The notes beneath the pieces are model-generated. The model saw only the letters and a list, made by a program, of their open reading frames with translations, was not told the origin of the DNA and searched no databases. DNA of 64,000 nucleotides, taken from positions 806,001 to 870,000 of the forward strand of contig JAHGAU010000007.1 in NCBI GenBank assembly GCA_019925105.1. The letters are read 5' to 3'. Source of the stretch: Niebla homalea. Lineage: Eukaryota > Ascomycota > Lecanoromycetes > Lecanorales > Ramalinaceae. Positions 10,411-21,666 of the stretch are shown piece by piece; the stretch's first letter is position 1, and the number at the start of each line of letters is the position of its first letter. The position numbers and the translations under genes are program-made.

Positions 10411-13400
10411 ATAGGGGCCGTTTCCTCCGTAAAGTTATCCTTATAGGTTATTATAGCTAAAATATTAACTAAGGTATTATTAAGGATGTTTAAGTGGTTA
10501 TTTAAATCCGTTATAAAAGTATAAAAGGTTTTAATCCCTTTTTCCTTTTAAATCTTTATAATAATATAGAAAGCCGCCGTATTAATAACTTTAATTAAAA
10601 AAGGCCTTTTTTCTTTAATAGGTTCCGGGGGGGGAAAATCAATTTATAATTTTCTTTTTTATAAGGTTTTAAATAATTTTAATTTCTTATTTTTAAGGAA
10701 GACGTTTAAAGCTTAATAAATTAAGGCTATAGTCTGAAGGAAATCCGGAATAAGTTTTACGTTTTAATAATTAACCCTTTTATAATTATATTAATTTAAT
10801 ATAAAGAATATTTTATTAATTATAAAGTAAATAAATACGTAATATCGTTTTATTTAAGGTTTTTTAAGGATTATATTATATATCTTAAGTTAAGTAATAA
10901 ATATTAAGGATTAATTTTTTAAGTAACCTTTTATAGTTATCCGGGGATAAATTATATAAATAATAAATCGTAAATATTTACTTTTATAATTTTAAATAAA
11001 CTTAAGTTAGGAAAAAGTTAAAGGAGAAATTTAAAGTATTACGTAAATTTATAGGATAATTTATTAATTAATAAAATAATAATTAATAATACTTAAATTA
11101 ATTAAAAAGGATAAAGGAAAATATTAATTTCCGCAGCTTATAAACCCGTTAATAATTTAGGGCTTATTATTTTAAATATTAAAGGGGTCTTTAATATTAT
11201 CGGTATATCCGATCGTTAAAATCTGAAAATAATATACGTTTTTATCCTTTATAATAACTTTTATAAAACTTATTTTTTTATTAACGGCTTATTTAAGTCG
11301 TTTAATAAAATATCTTTAAAGGCATAAGAGATCCGCCCGCCTTAATTACGGGTCGGTTTTTCATCAGACTTAAAGGCTATATAATAAACTTAAACGGAAC
11401 GCTTATGGATATTACCTTAATTATATTAACGGTTAAGGTAATTAACTTAAAAATAATTCCCTTAATAAGTAAAGCATTTAACGTCCGGAAAGGGGTTAAC
11501 TTCGCGATAATAGGAATATTTTAGCGGAACCCGGATTTTCCGAAACCTTTTATTCTACCGGGGGGTTTAAAGGAAATAATACGGGTTCTCGTAATCTTTT
11601 TAATTTCTTTAATAAAGGTTTTATTTAATTCGAGGGTTTTTTATTGGTAATAATATTCTGAACGTTAAAAACGGTTTATCCTTTTAAGGTATATCCGGGT
11701 CTCGTTTAAGCTATTTAGGTTATAGCTTCCTTAAAGGAGATTCTCGTAAAGCCGGTTAAAAAGTCGGGTAATTAATTCGTAAATAATAATTTTCGGGTTC
11801 CTTTTAAGGTTTATATATTTAAAGATTTTAATTAAGCGGGTAAAATTAAGGTAAAATATTATAAATTTATTCTTATTTAATATTCTTAAGGCTTAAAAAT
11901 TATTAATTTAATCTTCTTTTTAATTAATATTTTTAAAGATTTAATTTAAAAAGGTTTAAAATTCTTTAAAAATTTAAAAGCTTAATAAAGTATCCTTATT
12001 ATATTCTATTTTTAACTATTTAAGGATTCTTAAGTTTAATAATATTAAAATATAGTTAACTTAAGCTTAAATAATTAAATATCAATTTTTATTTATCCGG
12101 AGCTTAATAATAATGCGGCGTTTAAAGAAACGATATTAATTACGGTCCTTCCCTATAAAGGGTTTTAGGTCTTTAATTTTAATAAACTTAAGCTTCTTAT
12201 AAAGGGTTAAAGATACCGTAGATTGGTAAAGTAAAAAAGCCGGATTATTCTGTTAAAGATTTTTAAGCTTAATAATAAGGTTTACGTTTTAATTTTTTAG
12301 TTTACGGTTATAAGTCTTTAATACTTTAAGACGGTCCTTATTTTCCGGGGGAGGGGAACCTAAATAGCTTTATTATTATAAGCGGATAGTTTAATTAATC
12401 TTTAATTATAAATCCTTTTTAATATTTTTTAATTTTATTTAAAAAACTTATACTTCGTTATTTACGTTTTTATAATATTATATATTAACGTTACGTTCTT
12501 AACGTAAAAGGTTTAATTATTTTAGGAATTCTTTAAATCTTTTAAATAATATAGATTAAGAAATAAGATAAATATAAGTCTTTATAAAATAAAGGGTCTA
12601 TTCGACCATTTCTTTTAAGGCGGTATCCTTTAGTTTATAACGAGGTCGGTAAGCGAGATATTCTTTATATCCCCCGTAATAATTATCGGAAATCGGGTTC
12701 CCGGTTATTAAATAATTTATCGGGTCTTTATCTTTTTTACTTAATTGGGATAAAACTTTATCCTCGATAAATTATATTAATTAATCAGGGTCCCCTTAAG
12801 AACCGTTACGTAAGTTATACTTAAAACCCGTAAAAGCCTTTAATAAAGAAAATTTATTATTTATAATCTTAATAAGTAAAATATAAATAAAAGGTAAGTT
12901 AAGGTAAAAGAAAAATAAAAATAAGTAGAAAAAAAGTAAAAAAGAAGGAAAAGGACGGGTTTAATAACCCTTCCGTTTAGCGGTTTCCGTATTATACGGG
13001 TAATATCGTAAAATAAAATAAAAAAATTTATATTATAATAAAATAAATATTACTCCCCTATATTATAAAGTACTCCTTAAAATGTTTTCCTTCTAGGTAT
13101 TAAGTACCTTATATTATAATAAAAGTATAAAACCAGATATCTTAATTAAAGGTTCTAAGGAGTAAAAAAGTAAGTAATAAATAAGGATTCTATAAGCTCT
13201 TATAGGCTTATTCTTAATTAAATTTATAATAATTTTTTAAGGTCCATTTTATTCGTAACCTTTAAATCGCTTTATTAAGGCTTAATCCTTAAATCGATTC
13301 TTTATATAGCCTAGTAAAATCAGTATTTACTTATTTAAAGCTATCGTAACCTCCCGTCTTAATTATCGACGTTTTCTTATAACCCGTCCGGATACTAATC

Positions 13401-13548
13401 GCCGTACGTTTTAATTATAGTTACCGTTTATTTAATACCGTAATTAATTATTAGCTTACCGTTCGCTGTTAATAAGTATTATTAATAAAAGCCTTTATTT
13501 TACCTCGCTACTCCTTATAAGGGCATAGATAGGTTAACTTTAATATAA
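10411..13548 (-). pseudogene. gag/protease region and 5' leader of G1
   Basis: Lies between the 5' LTR and RT on -. No protease or zinc-knuckle motif is clear after RIP. The Lys-rich stretch near 12880-12950 and scattered short frames fit gag, but this is by position. The 5' leader next to the LTR (13020-13548) shows nothing distinctive. Confidence 0.5.
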
Positions 13549-13764
13549 TATTAAAGTATAAGCCCCTTTAAGGGTGGTTAAAAGGCAAAGGGTATATTAC
13601 GTATAATTAAAGACATTAAAGTATAAAAGTGTAAAAGTGAAGGAACCGGAGGCCCTAATATACCCAGTCGGTGACATTCCCTATGCCGGAGTCACCCCGG
13701 GCTTAGCCCGGGGTAGGCCCGGTAGGGCCTACACCTGGGCTACTATCACCCCTGAACCCTGACA
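13549..13764 (-). repeat. G1 5' LTR (216 bp, with a 38-bp palindromic insert)
   Basis: Collinear with 6481-6658. The inner half (13549 to about 13650) is RIPped, while the outer half keeps CA/TG. The extra 38 bp (about 13696-13733) consist of two adjacent hairpin units, CCCGGGCT-TA-GCCCGGGG and TAGGCCC-GGTA-GGGCCTA. Confidence 0.92.
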
Positions 13765-13769
13765 TATAT
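13765..13769. repeat. TSD (TATAT), right of G1
   Basis: Identical to 6476-6480. G2 sequence resumes directly after it. Confidence 0.88.
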
Positions 13770-13787
13770 AAGTTTAAATTATTTATT
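13765..13787 (+). mobile_element. Last 23 bp of G2 copy A after G1
   Basis: Matches copy B at 22485-22508 (with C/T differences) and stops abruptly at the non-RIPped linker. Confidence 0.75.
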
Positions 13788-13969
13788 AATATTGATAAGG
13801 ACCGTGTCCAAGTAAAAGTATGAGTGGTATTGTATTCATGATGATCCTCTGTCCTGTAAGGACAGACAAGCTATCTAAGTACTCATATGTACACACGTAT
13901 ATCCCTAGTAATATATTATCTACCCCGTGTGTCCATATTCCTATGTCCATCCTCTTGTCCCGTATCAGT
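13788..13969. other. Unmutated 182-bp linker between G2 copies A and B
   Basis: It has normal CA/TG content, in sharp contrast to both sides. It starts TGATAAGGAC (from 13789) and ends GTATCA, so it has TGATA/TATCA inverted ends like an LTR. No TSD is seen and no second copy exists in the window. It contains a perfect 7-bp hairpin, CTGTCCT-GTA-AGGACAG (13849-13865). It joins the truncated 3' end of copy A to the truncated 5' end of copy B. Possibilities are a solo LTR, filler DNA at a duplication junction, or a scrap of unique sequence. Confidence 0.7.
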
Positions 13970-14929
13970 TAATTTAAAAATATTAATCGTTTAAATTAAA
14001 AATAATATTAATTAAAAAGTTAACCTATTACGTAAGGTAAAACTTAAAAATTTATACGACTTACCTCTATAACCTTACTATATAGTAGTCTTAAATTTAT
14101 TAATACCACTTATTACTTACGGATAAAGAACCTAAAAATCTAAGTTATAAATTCATAAAATTATTTTAATAATAATATTAATCCTTATATTTATTAAAAT
14201 AATCTTTATAATTTTTAATTATTTAAAGACTTACTTAAACCGATTATTATAAATCGATAATTATAAAGAATAAGTTTTACTTAATAATATTAAGATTTAT
14301 ATACGCGATAAAAATACGTAAGTTTAATTAAATAATATTATTAAAAAATTAATATATACTTATTAACCTTTAATTTAATATAATTATTAAACTTAAGAGA
14401 ATATATAATATTGAATATAAAAATATAAAAAATTATAAATTAAACTTTAAATAAAATATATAATAAAAATAAACTATATTAATTTACGTAATTTACTGAA
14501 TTTTTATACTTTACTTTTATTATTTAATACGATACTTTAAACGGACGTAAAAGTTATATTATAATTAATATTTAATTATTTAATAAAATTATAATTTTTA
14601 ATTTATACCCGCTATTATTATAAAAGGATATTTACGTTTAATAATAAAATTAAAATTATTTAAAACCTTAAATTTCCCGACTTATTAAGAAACCTTAAAG
14701 TCTTCCTTAATTTTATAAATTAATTATATATTAAAATAAAGAATTATATTTAATATGTTACCCCGCTTTAAGTACGTAAAACCTTCCTTATTATAGATTT
14801 AAAAAACGTAAATCTAAAATATACCAATTTACGCTATAAATAAAGGATATGTTAAATTAAGTTTATATTTATTTAAGAAGAAAACCGTACTTTTAAAGAT
14901 TTAAATAACGTATTTTTAAAACCGTTATT

Positions 14930-15430
14930 TTTTATATATTATAATTTTAATTAATTATTATTTATTAATATTAATATATTAAAGGAATTAAATATTACGG
15001 TTATAATATATTATATTAAGGATAATTTATTACTTTATAATATTATAGAGATTAACGATTTATTAAAAATTATATATAATAAAATATAATTAATAATATT
15101 CCTTAATAAAAGCTTAAATATAATTAAGAAAAATTATTAACTTACGGAATTAAAGATTACGGATATAATTTAGATCGTACGTAAAATTAAATACTTAATT
15201 AAAATAAATTATTATAAACTTAACTATATAATCTTTACGGATTATAATATAATTATTAATATTTTTAAATAAATAAATTTAAAGATTTTTATAATTAATA
15301 AGCTTAATCTCCGCTTAATTTACGTATTATAATATTTATTAGTATTTAATATTTTATTATATTATAAGTTAAATTTAGTAAATATCGTTCTTAACGTATT
15401 TTTACGATTAATTAATAATACGTAAGATTT
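14930..15430 (+). pseudogene. RNase H relic of G2 copy B
   Basis: Same domain as 4740-5250. An I-F-T-D-Y stretch (family Y-T-D-H) lies near 15230, followed by the N-L-V-N-I-V-L-N segment near 15380 that corresponds to the family's N-I-V-P-D-A-L-S. This copy keeps the Thr-Asp pair that copy A has as Ile-Asp. Confidence 0.7.
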
Positions 15431-15826
15431 ATTTATAAAAATCGGAATTTTTAATAACGTAAATAATAATAAATTAATTATTCTTTATTATATTTATATT
15501 TTAAACGAGTTTAAAGTATAAATTAAAGAAAAATATATAAAAATAAAATATAAATAAAATTATAGAAAGTCTTAATAATTAAAAAAAAAGTTAAATTTAT
15601 AAAATATAAAAATTAAATTACGCTTTTTATTAAAGGATAACTTTATTTATAACTTAAAATCCGTTAATTATTTATTATAATTATATATACTTAATAAATT
15701 TAGGGGGGCAATTTTTTAATAAGTATATAATAATTTATTATATAATAGTTTTAATTAATTTTATAATAAATTAATAAATTTAATATATTTATTTAAGTTA
15801 AGTAAATAGCTATAAAAATATTTTAT

Positions 15827-15839
15827 ATATTACCTTAAC
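15827..15839. repeat. TSD of L1 (left, 13 bp)
   Basis: ATATTACCTTAAC, repeated without change at 21654-21666. Copy A carries the uninterrupted equivalent at 5643-5655 with three differences. Confidence 0.92.
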
Positions 15840-15864
15840 GAACCGTTTATAATAATAAACGGAG

Positions 15865-17640
15865 ATGGCGACGAACAAAGGGGCCCCAAAGGCCCAAAAC
15901 AATACGTACACGTATAGCTCTAGTAATAGTAAGAGAAATATATTAAATATAATAAATAGAAATAACGTAATAGTTAAGAATAAGGTAATAAACGGGCAAG
16001 CAGCCTATATTAATAGAAACGGCGATAACGTATACGGGCAATATAATAATAATAAGCCGGATAACGTTTAAAATAAGTAAGGGAATTAAAGTTAATAAAA
16101 TACGTATATTAAAATATATAAAACGCGTAATAATAATACGGAGGTAATAAATAAGTAAGGGGGTAAGAAGGCCAGTACGGTATTAACGGTAAGGGGTATA
16201 GGCGGGGGAAAAAAGCGGGAAAACCGCGGTAAAAGTATTATTAAGGGTATATAAAGGGGAAATAAGGTTAATAAGGAGGATAAAACCTTAAGGGATTAAA
16301 AATAAAGAACGGAAACGGTATATCGCCCGATAAATAAGGGCGAAAGGGCGGTAAGGGAAACGGTAAAAGCCTTAAAAGGACTCCTTATAGTAAAATAAAA
16401 GAATATTACGTTAAAAACCTAACCGATATTACAGATTGGGCTAAAAAACGTAAGGGACTTTTATATAAAGATAGGGGTAAAACTAAGGGAGGCGGAGCGG
16501 TTATAAGGCTTTTAAGGGGCGGTAATAAAGGCGTTAATAAAAAGTAAAAATAACGGTTTAAGGTTAAATATATAAAGTAAAAATATAAAGATAATAGCCT
16601 TTTAAATAAAAGAAAGCTAAATAATAAGGGTAATAAAAAGGGTATCCGCGGTAAAGAATAAGGGGATAACGGAAAAAAAGTAACCGTATTAAAAAAAATA
16701 AAAATAATAACGGTCCGCTTATTTAATAATAAGGAGAAAAACGCGGCGATAAAAATAAACTTATTATAATTAATAAAAACTTTTAAAATAATAACGGAAT
16801 TATTAATAAAATAGATTATTACGGTATATAAACTATAAGTAAGGATATTTTCCTGTTATAACGTCTTTAAAAATGAAAGAAAGCTTAAAGAGATTTAAAA
16901 CTTAAGTTAATAAAAGAAAATATAAGTTAATTAAGGTTTTAAAGTAATTATTTACCGTTATAATAAATAAGATATATTTATTATATTTTAAGGAAACCGA
17001 AAAAAAGTTACGTTAAAAAATATAAAAAAAAAGAATATAATTCTTTATTTAAAGCTTAAGATCGTTAACTATAAGCTTCCGCCGGTAATAAAAAAATTTA
17101 ACTCCTTAAAATATATAAAAAAATATTTTATTATTATATTAAACGTAACGTTAATAAAGATATATAATAACGTTTTAAATAAAAAGATTATTAAAGGGGG
17201 ATCTCTTAAGATAACTTAATTATAAAATAAGGTAATTAATATTTATTAGTATTTTAAGTATTAAGGCTATAAATATATTATTATAAAATACTTTAATATT
17301 ATAAGGTATATGGTTTATATTAAAGGTTATAATACCTATAAGTATATAAAGCTGGTAATTAAGGGGCTTATAAAGGGTACGCTTAAATACGTTATATATA
17401 ATAAGGAGGGATATTTAATATAGGATTCTAAATATATAATAAGAGTTAAAGAGATTAAACGTAAAGAAACCCGGATAATTATGAAAATCCAATAATATAA
17501 TACGTATAAGATTAATCCAATTAATTAATTAAAAACAGCTTTAAAATATAAGCTTAATTAATTAAATAATAAAAAATAAATAATAATAAAAAAAAGAAAA
17601 CTCTTTATAATCCCGATTTTAAGGGTTAACCGTTTTATAT
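15865..17640 (+). pseudogene. LINE L1 ORF1 (gag-like, zinc knuckles)
   Basis: The start codon is chosen because MATN-(K/N)-G is shared with L2, L4 and L5. The first 68 codons remain open (to 16071), and RIP stops follow. Near the C-terminus, 17250-17435 encodes three CCHC knuckle units in which Cys and His all read Tyr: Y-F-K-Y...Y...Y; Y-M-V-Y...Y...Y; Y-V-I-Y-N-K-E-G-Y...Y. ORF1 proteins of this clade bind the element RNA through such knuckles. Frame shifts between the start and the knuckles show indels besides RIP. The end is approximate. Confidence 0.85.
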
Positions 17641-20600
17641 CTTTAATAATAATTAAGAAAATATTAAATTAAAAAACGTTTAACTTTAATAAGAAGTTTA
17701 TAACTTAAACGGGTATAAATAAGGGAGCCTTTATAAAGGTTAATATATAATATATTAACGTTTTTAAGAATAATATAATATAACGTCTATAATAAAGGAA
17801 TTAAAGTAATAATATTAATATTTAAGTCCAAAAAAGTTAAAGATATTAATATTATAATAATATAAAAACCATTATATAACCTATATATATATTTATTTAT
17901 TAACCCGGGGGAAAAATTTTATTTAACCTTTAAGGGGGATAAGATAATTAAAATATACTTCTTTATAAATAAGTAATTTAATATAAATAATTAAGATATT
18001 ACTTATTATAGTAAAAACCTTTATATACTCCGTATTATAAAAAAAAAGAACTTAAAGGGCGACCTTAATATTTATAACGTATATAATTTACCGCCGGTTA
18101 ATAAGGAAAAACCTTTTATAATACTATTACTTAAAAAGGTTTTAATTATTTTAAGCGAGTATATATTATTTAAAGACTTTAATTTATATTACTATATATA
18201 GAATAAAAAAGAATATATAATAAATTATATTAAATCGGATAACTTATTAATAATTATTACTTAAATTAACCTTTTATTATTAATATTATAAAAGATTATT
18301 ACGTAAAAGAGTTATAAGTTTAAAATAACGATTAATCTAGCCTTTAATACGGAAAAAATTACCGGTATAATTATAATATATAGGCTATAAAAGGACTTAA
18401 AATATAATTCAGATTATATACCAATATAAATAACTTTAAATTAAACCGTTAATACAACCTTATTATTATTAATAAGGAAAACGTAAAAAACGGTTAAGGA
18501 AATAAAGGTTTATATAAAAGCGGAAAAGATAATAATATTATTTATAAACCTCCTATAATTAAATAATAAAAACCGGATTGACTTTTTTATAAAGTAGGTA
18601 ATAAAAATATTAAATAAAGTAATTAATAAAACTATCTTAATAATAAAATTCTCTTAAAGAGTTAAAATTTATTAAAATAAAAAATATATAATTACGATTA
18701 TAAAAATGAAAAAACTAATTAAATAAATTTTTAAGTATAAAAATTAAGAAATATTTAATTAATTAAAAATTACTTAAAAAAAAAAAAAGAAAAGATTATT
18801 AAGAAAATTAAATAAATATATTTTTAATTTATAATATATAATTTAATAATCTTATTTTATAGTATTTAAAAGTTAATAAAATATAATAAAGAATAAAATA
18901 AGAAATTAAAGTTTATCCTTAAATTCCCGCCCCTTAAAAAACCCGATAATATATTAATTAATACCTTTAACGGTAAAATTAAAGCCCTTAAAAAAGTATT
19001 TTTCCCCTTTTTATTAGAAGTTAACCTGGATAATATCGACGGTATTATATACCTCGACCCCGTATTAATAAATAAGGTAATAATATAAGATATAATAATT
19101 AAGGTAATTAATAAATTAAAGAAAAATAAAGCCCCGGAACTAAATAGGATTCTTAATAGATTCTTATTAATAATAGTTTTGCCGTTTAAAAAGGTCTTTA
19201 TTTACTTTTTTTAAATATATTTTAACGTTAATTACCATTTACGTAAATTTAAGGAAATAAAAACGATTATCCTTAAGAAGCTTATTAAACTGGATTACTT
19301 TAAGGTAAAGTTTTACCGATTTATTATACTTTTATATACGTTAAGGAAAACCTTAAAAACGGTAATAATAAAGATCCTTAATAACTATATAAAGAATTAC
19401 GGATTTCTCCTTAATTAATAAATAAGAATAAGGAAAAATAGGTTAATAGAAATAGCCCTTAAAGGATTAATTAACAATATATATACGGTATAAGGTTACG
19501 GGAAAAAGTATATTATAAGTCTTTTTTCTCTTAATACTATAAATATTTTTAATAAAATAAATTATTAAAGGTTATTATATAACTTAAAGAAAAAGGGGAT
19601 ATTACCCTTCTTAATTAAGTAAATAAAGAATTTCTTAAATAATTAAATTATATTAATTAATTTAAAATAAAAAATAAGCTTAATAAAACCCGCTATAACG
19701 GGGATTCCTTAAGGATTATTTATTTCTTTTATATTATTTTTATTCTTTAATAATTTTTTAATTAAAAAACTTATTAAGTTAAAATAGAAGGTTTAAGTTA
19801 AAAACTTTATTAATAACGTTTACCTCTTAACTTATAATACCTTTATATAAATGAATTATTTAGAATTAAAATAGGTTTATAAAGTCTATCTTTAATAAAT
19901 AAGAATTTACGGGGCTTAATTTATACTATATAAGTATAAGCTTATTTATATAATTAAGAGTTTAAAGTTATATAATATAATAGTTATAATAAACTTAAAT
20001 AAAGTTATAATAAAGCCGGATACCAATATTAAAGTCCTTAATTTTTAAATAAATAAAAAGCTTAATTAAAAGGATTATATAAAAAAGGTTTAAAAGAAAA
20101 TAACTTTATAAGAAAAAAACCTTATTTATCTCGCCATATCGATATAAGGAATTACGTTATAAAAGACCCAAACTATTTATTAAACTATAATAAAGTTAAT
20201 TATAATATACGTTACGGCTATTTAATATATATTTAAGGGTATTCTAAGATATAAGAAAAAGTTTATTTAAATATTATAGAAAGTTTAGAATCGGTACTTA
20301 AGAATAATTAACGGTACCTATAAAATAACCCTTATCTTAATATTAAAGTTTAAGGTTTTTATACCGTTAATCGAAATCTTATTAAATTAAATAATTATTT
20401 AAATAAAATTAAAAAGATATATATACTTAATTACGATAATAAGAAACGGGTAGATCCGCCAGAATCTTAATAAGCTTAAGGTTAAAAAGAATAAATTAAA
20501 GATATTTATCTTTTTTTTTATTAAAATAAAATAGGAATAAGTTAAAAAAAAGGTTAATTTTACCGGTATCCTGGAAATTAGTTTAAGTAAATATAAACTC

Positions 20601-21430
20601 CCACTAAATATAAAAGAAACCGAGATTAAGGGGATTTAAAGAATAAAGGCTATAGCGATTACCTTATAAATTATAATAAAGTGGACTGAATATTAATGGA
20701 GGTATAAAGATTTTATATTTTAAAGTCGTTATTATTTAATTTTTAATAATAAAAAAATTATTAATAAATATCTCCGTTATTATAGTATTATAAAGAAAGG
20801 TAATAATATATTAACGATTTAACTCCGGACGGATAAAAACGGTTTAATTTACTTTTTATTTACTATATATATTAAAGGTCGGATAAACGCCGGATATAAG
20901 TATAAATAAAAAAAGTAAAACGCTATATACGTCCTTATTTCTTATCCTTTATTTATAAAGGTTAAGTTAAGATTTATTATAAAAGTTAATACTTATAATT
21001 ACCGTTAAATATTATTTATAAAGTAAAGTATCCGGGTAACCGTTAAATTTATAATATTTATTAGATTATTATTATAGTTTAACCTCGCTATAAAGATAAA
21101 TAAAATTATTAAAAACCTTACGGAAAAGGTTTATTACCGGTTAAGGAAGAAAAAGAGAAACGGAAATTAATTACGTTAATTATATAAACCGGAAAATATC
21201 TTTTATAGCTATAAAAATATAATAATAAACGCTTATTAAAAGTCTTTAAAGAAATTAACGGCAATAATAATATAAAAGGGGTATATATTAAATACGTAAG
21301 TATTAATAAGGATATTTAAAGGTATTATATAAGGTTAAGGTAATATAAATATATAAAGGAGTAAAAGAATAATAAACTTAAAAACAGCCTTTATAAGGAT
21401 ACGGTTATAATATTATAGATTTTTTTGGGG
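17640..21430 (+). pseudogene. LINE L1 ORF2 (endonuclease, reverse transcriptase)
   Basis: The apurinic-like endonuclease shows K-D-F-N-L (family GDFNL) at 18172-18186 and S-D-Y-I-P-I (family SDHxPI) at 18403-18426. The RT shows N-K-A-P near 19130, the region equivalent to R-P-I-A-L-L near 19320, G-I-P near 19700 and F-I-N-N-V at 19806-19820 in place of FVDDV. A C-terminal zinc finger near 20890-20950 has its Cys and His as Tyr. This domain order is that of the fungal Tad1 clade. The endonuclease His and both RT catalytic Asp are lost. Ends are approximate. Confidence 0.9.
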
Positions 21431-21636
21431 GAGTTAAAATATAAAAAGTATATAAATAAATTATTACTCTTTAAACGGCCGTTAATATCCTTTACCTTAA
21501 AGGATAAAGGGTAAAGGCCTGGTAGACGCCAGTTTTGCCCTGACGTTATAAGTATCAGGTTTTTACGGTTATTAATAAGGCTAAAAAACCGCGTATTAAG
21601 GAACGCCGGAATTAGCTTAACTAGACCCGTAATATA

Positions 21637-21653
21637 AATCAATCAATCAATCA
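21637..21653 (+). repeat. (AATC)n 3' tail of L1
   Basis: Four AATC units end the element directly before the TSD. The same tail, read on - as (ATTG)n, marks the 3' ends of L2, L3, L4 and L5. Confidence 0.9.
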
Positions 21654-21666
21654 ATATTACCTTAAC
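21654..21666. repeat. TSD of L1 (right, 13 bp)
   Basis: Exact copy of 15827-15839. G2 copy B resumes immediately after. Confidence 0.92.

Larger units (their letters stand above)
6481..13764 (-). mobile_element. Ty3/gypsy retrotransposon G1, full length (7.28 kb), RIP-degraded
   Basis: A complete LTR retrotransposon on -, with LTRs at both ends (TGTCAGGG...CTCTAACA read on -) and a TATAT TSD. Its order on - is 5' LTR (13549-13764), gag/protease region, RT (about 10410-9620), RNase H (about 9560-9220), integrase (about 8700-7900), 3' tail with minisatellite, G-tract and 3' LTR (6481-6658). The coding part is saturated with RIP stops. The last 0.4 kb before the 3' LTR, and that LTR itself, are almost free of RIP. 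It sits in G2 copy A, and copy B carries the empty site. Confidence 0.92.
13970..15839 (+). mobile_element. Ty3/gypsy G2, copy B (left part), RIP-degraded
   Basis: Collinear with copy A from 1806 to about 5655, minus the small LTR element and about 0.4 kb around it. The RNase H relic lies at about 14930-15430. L1 interrupts it after 15839. The differences between copies A and B that I followed are nearly all C/T or G/A. Confidence 0.85.
15840..21653 (+). mobile_element. Tad1-like LINE L1, full length (5.81 kb), RIP-degraded
   Basis: A non-LTR retrotransposon with a 25-bp 5' leader, ORF1 start (MATNKG) at 15865, ORF1 with zinc knuckles, ORF2 with endonuclease, RT and C-terminal zinc finger, and a 3' tail of four AATC units. 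The exact 13-bp TSD and the empty site in copy A fix both ends. RIP stops make it non-functional. It belongs to the same subfamily as L3 and L4 by its N-terminus and 3' end. Confidence 0.95.
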
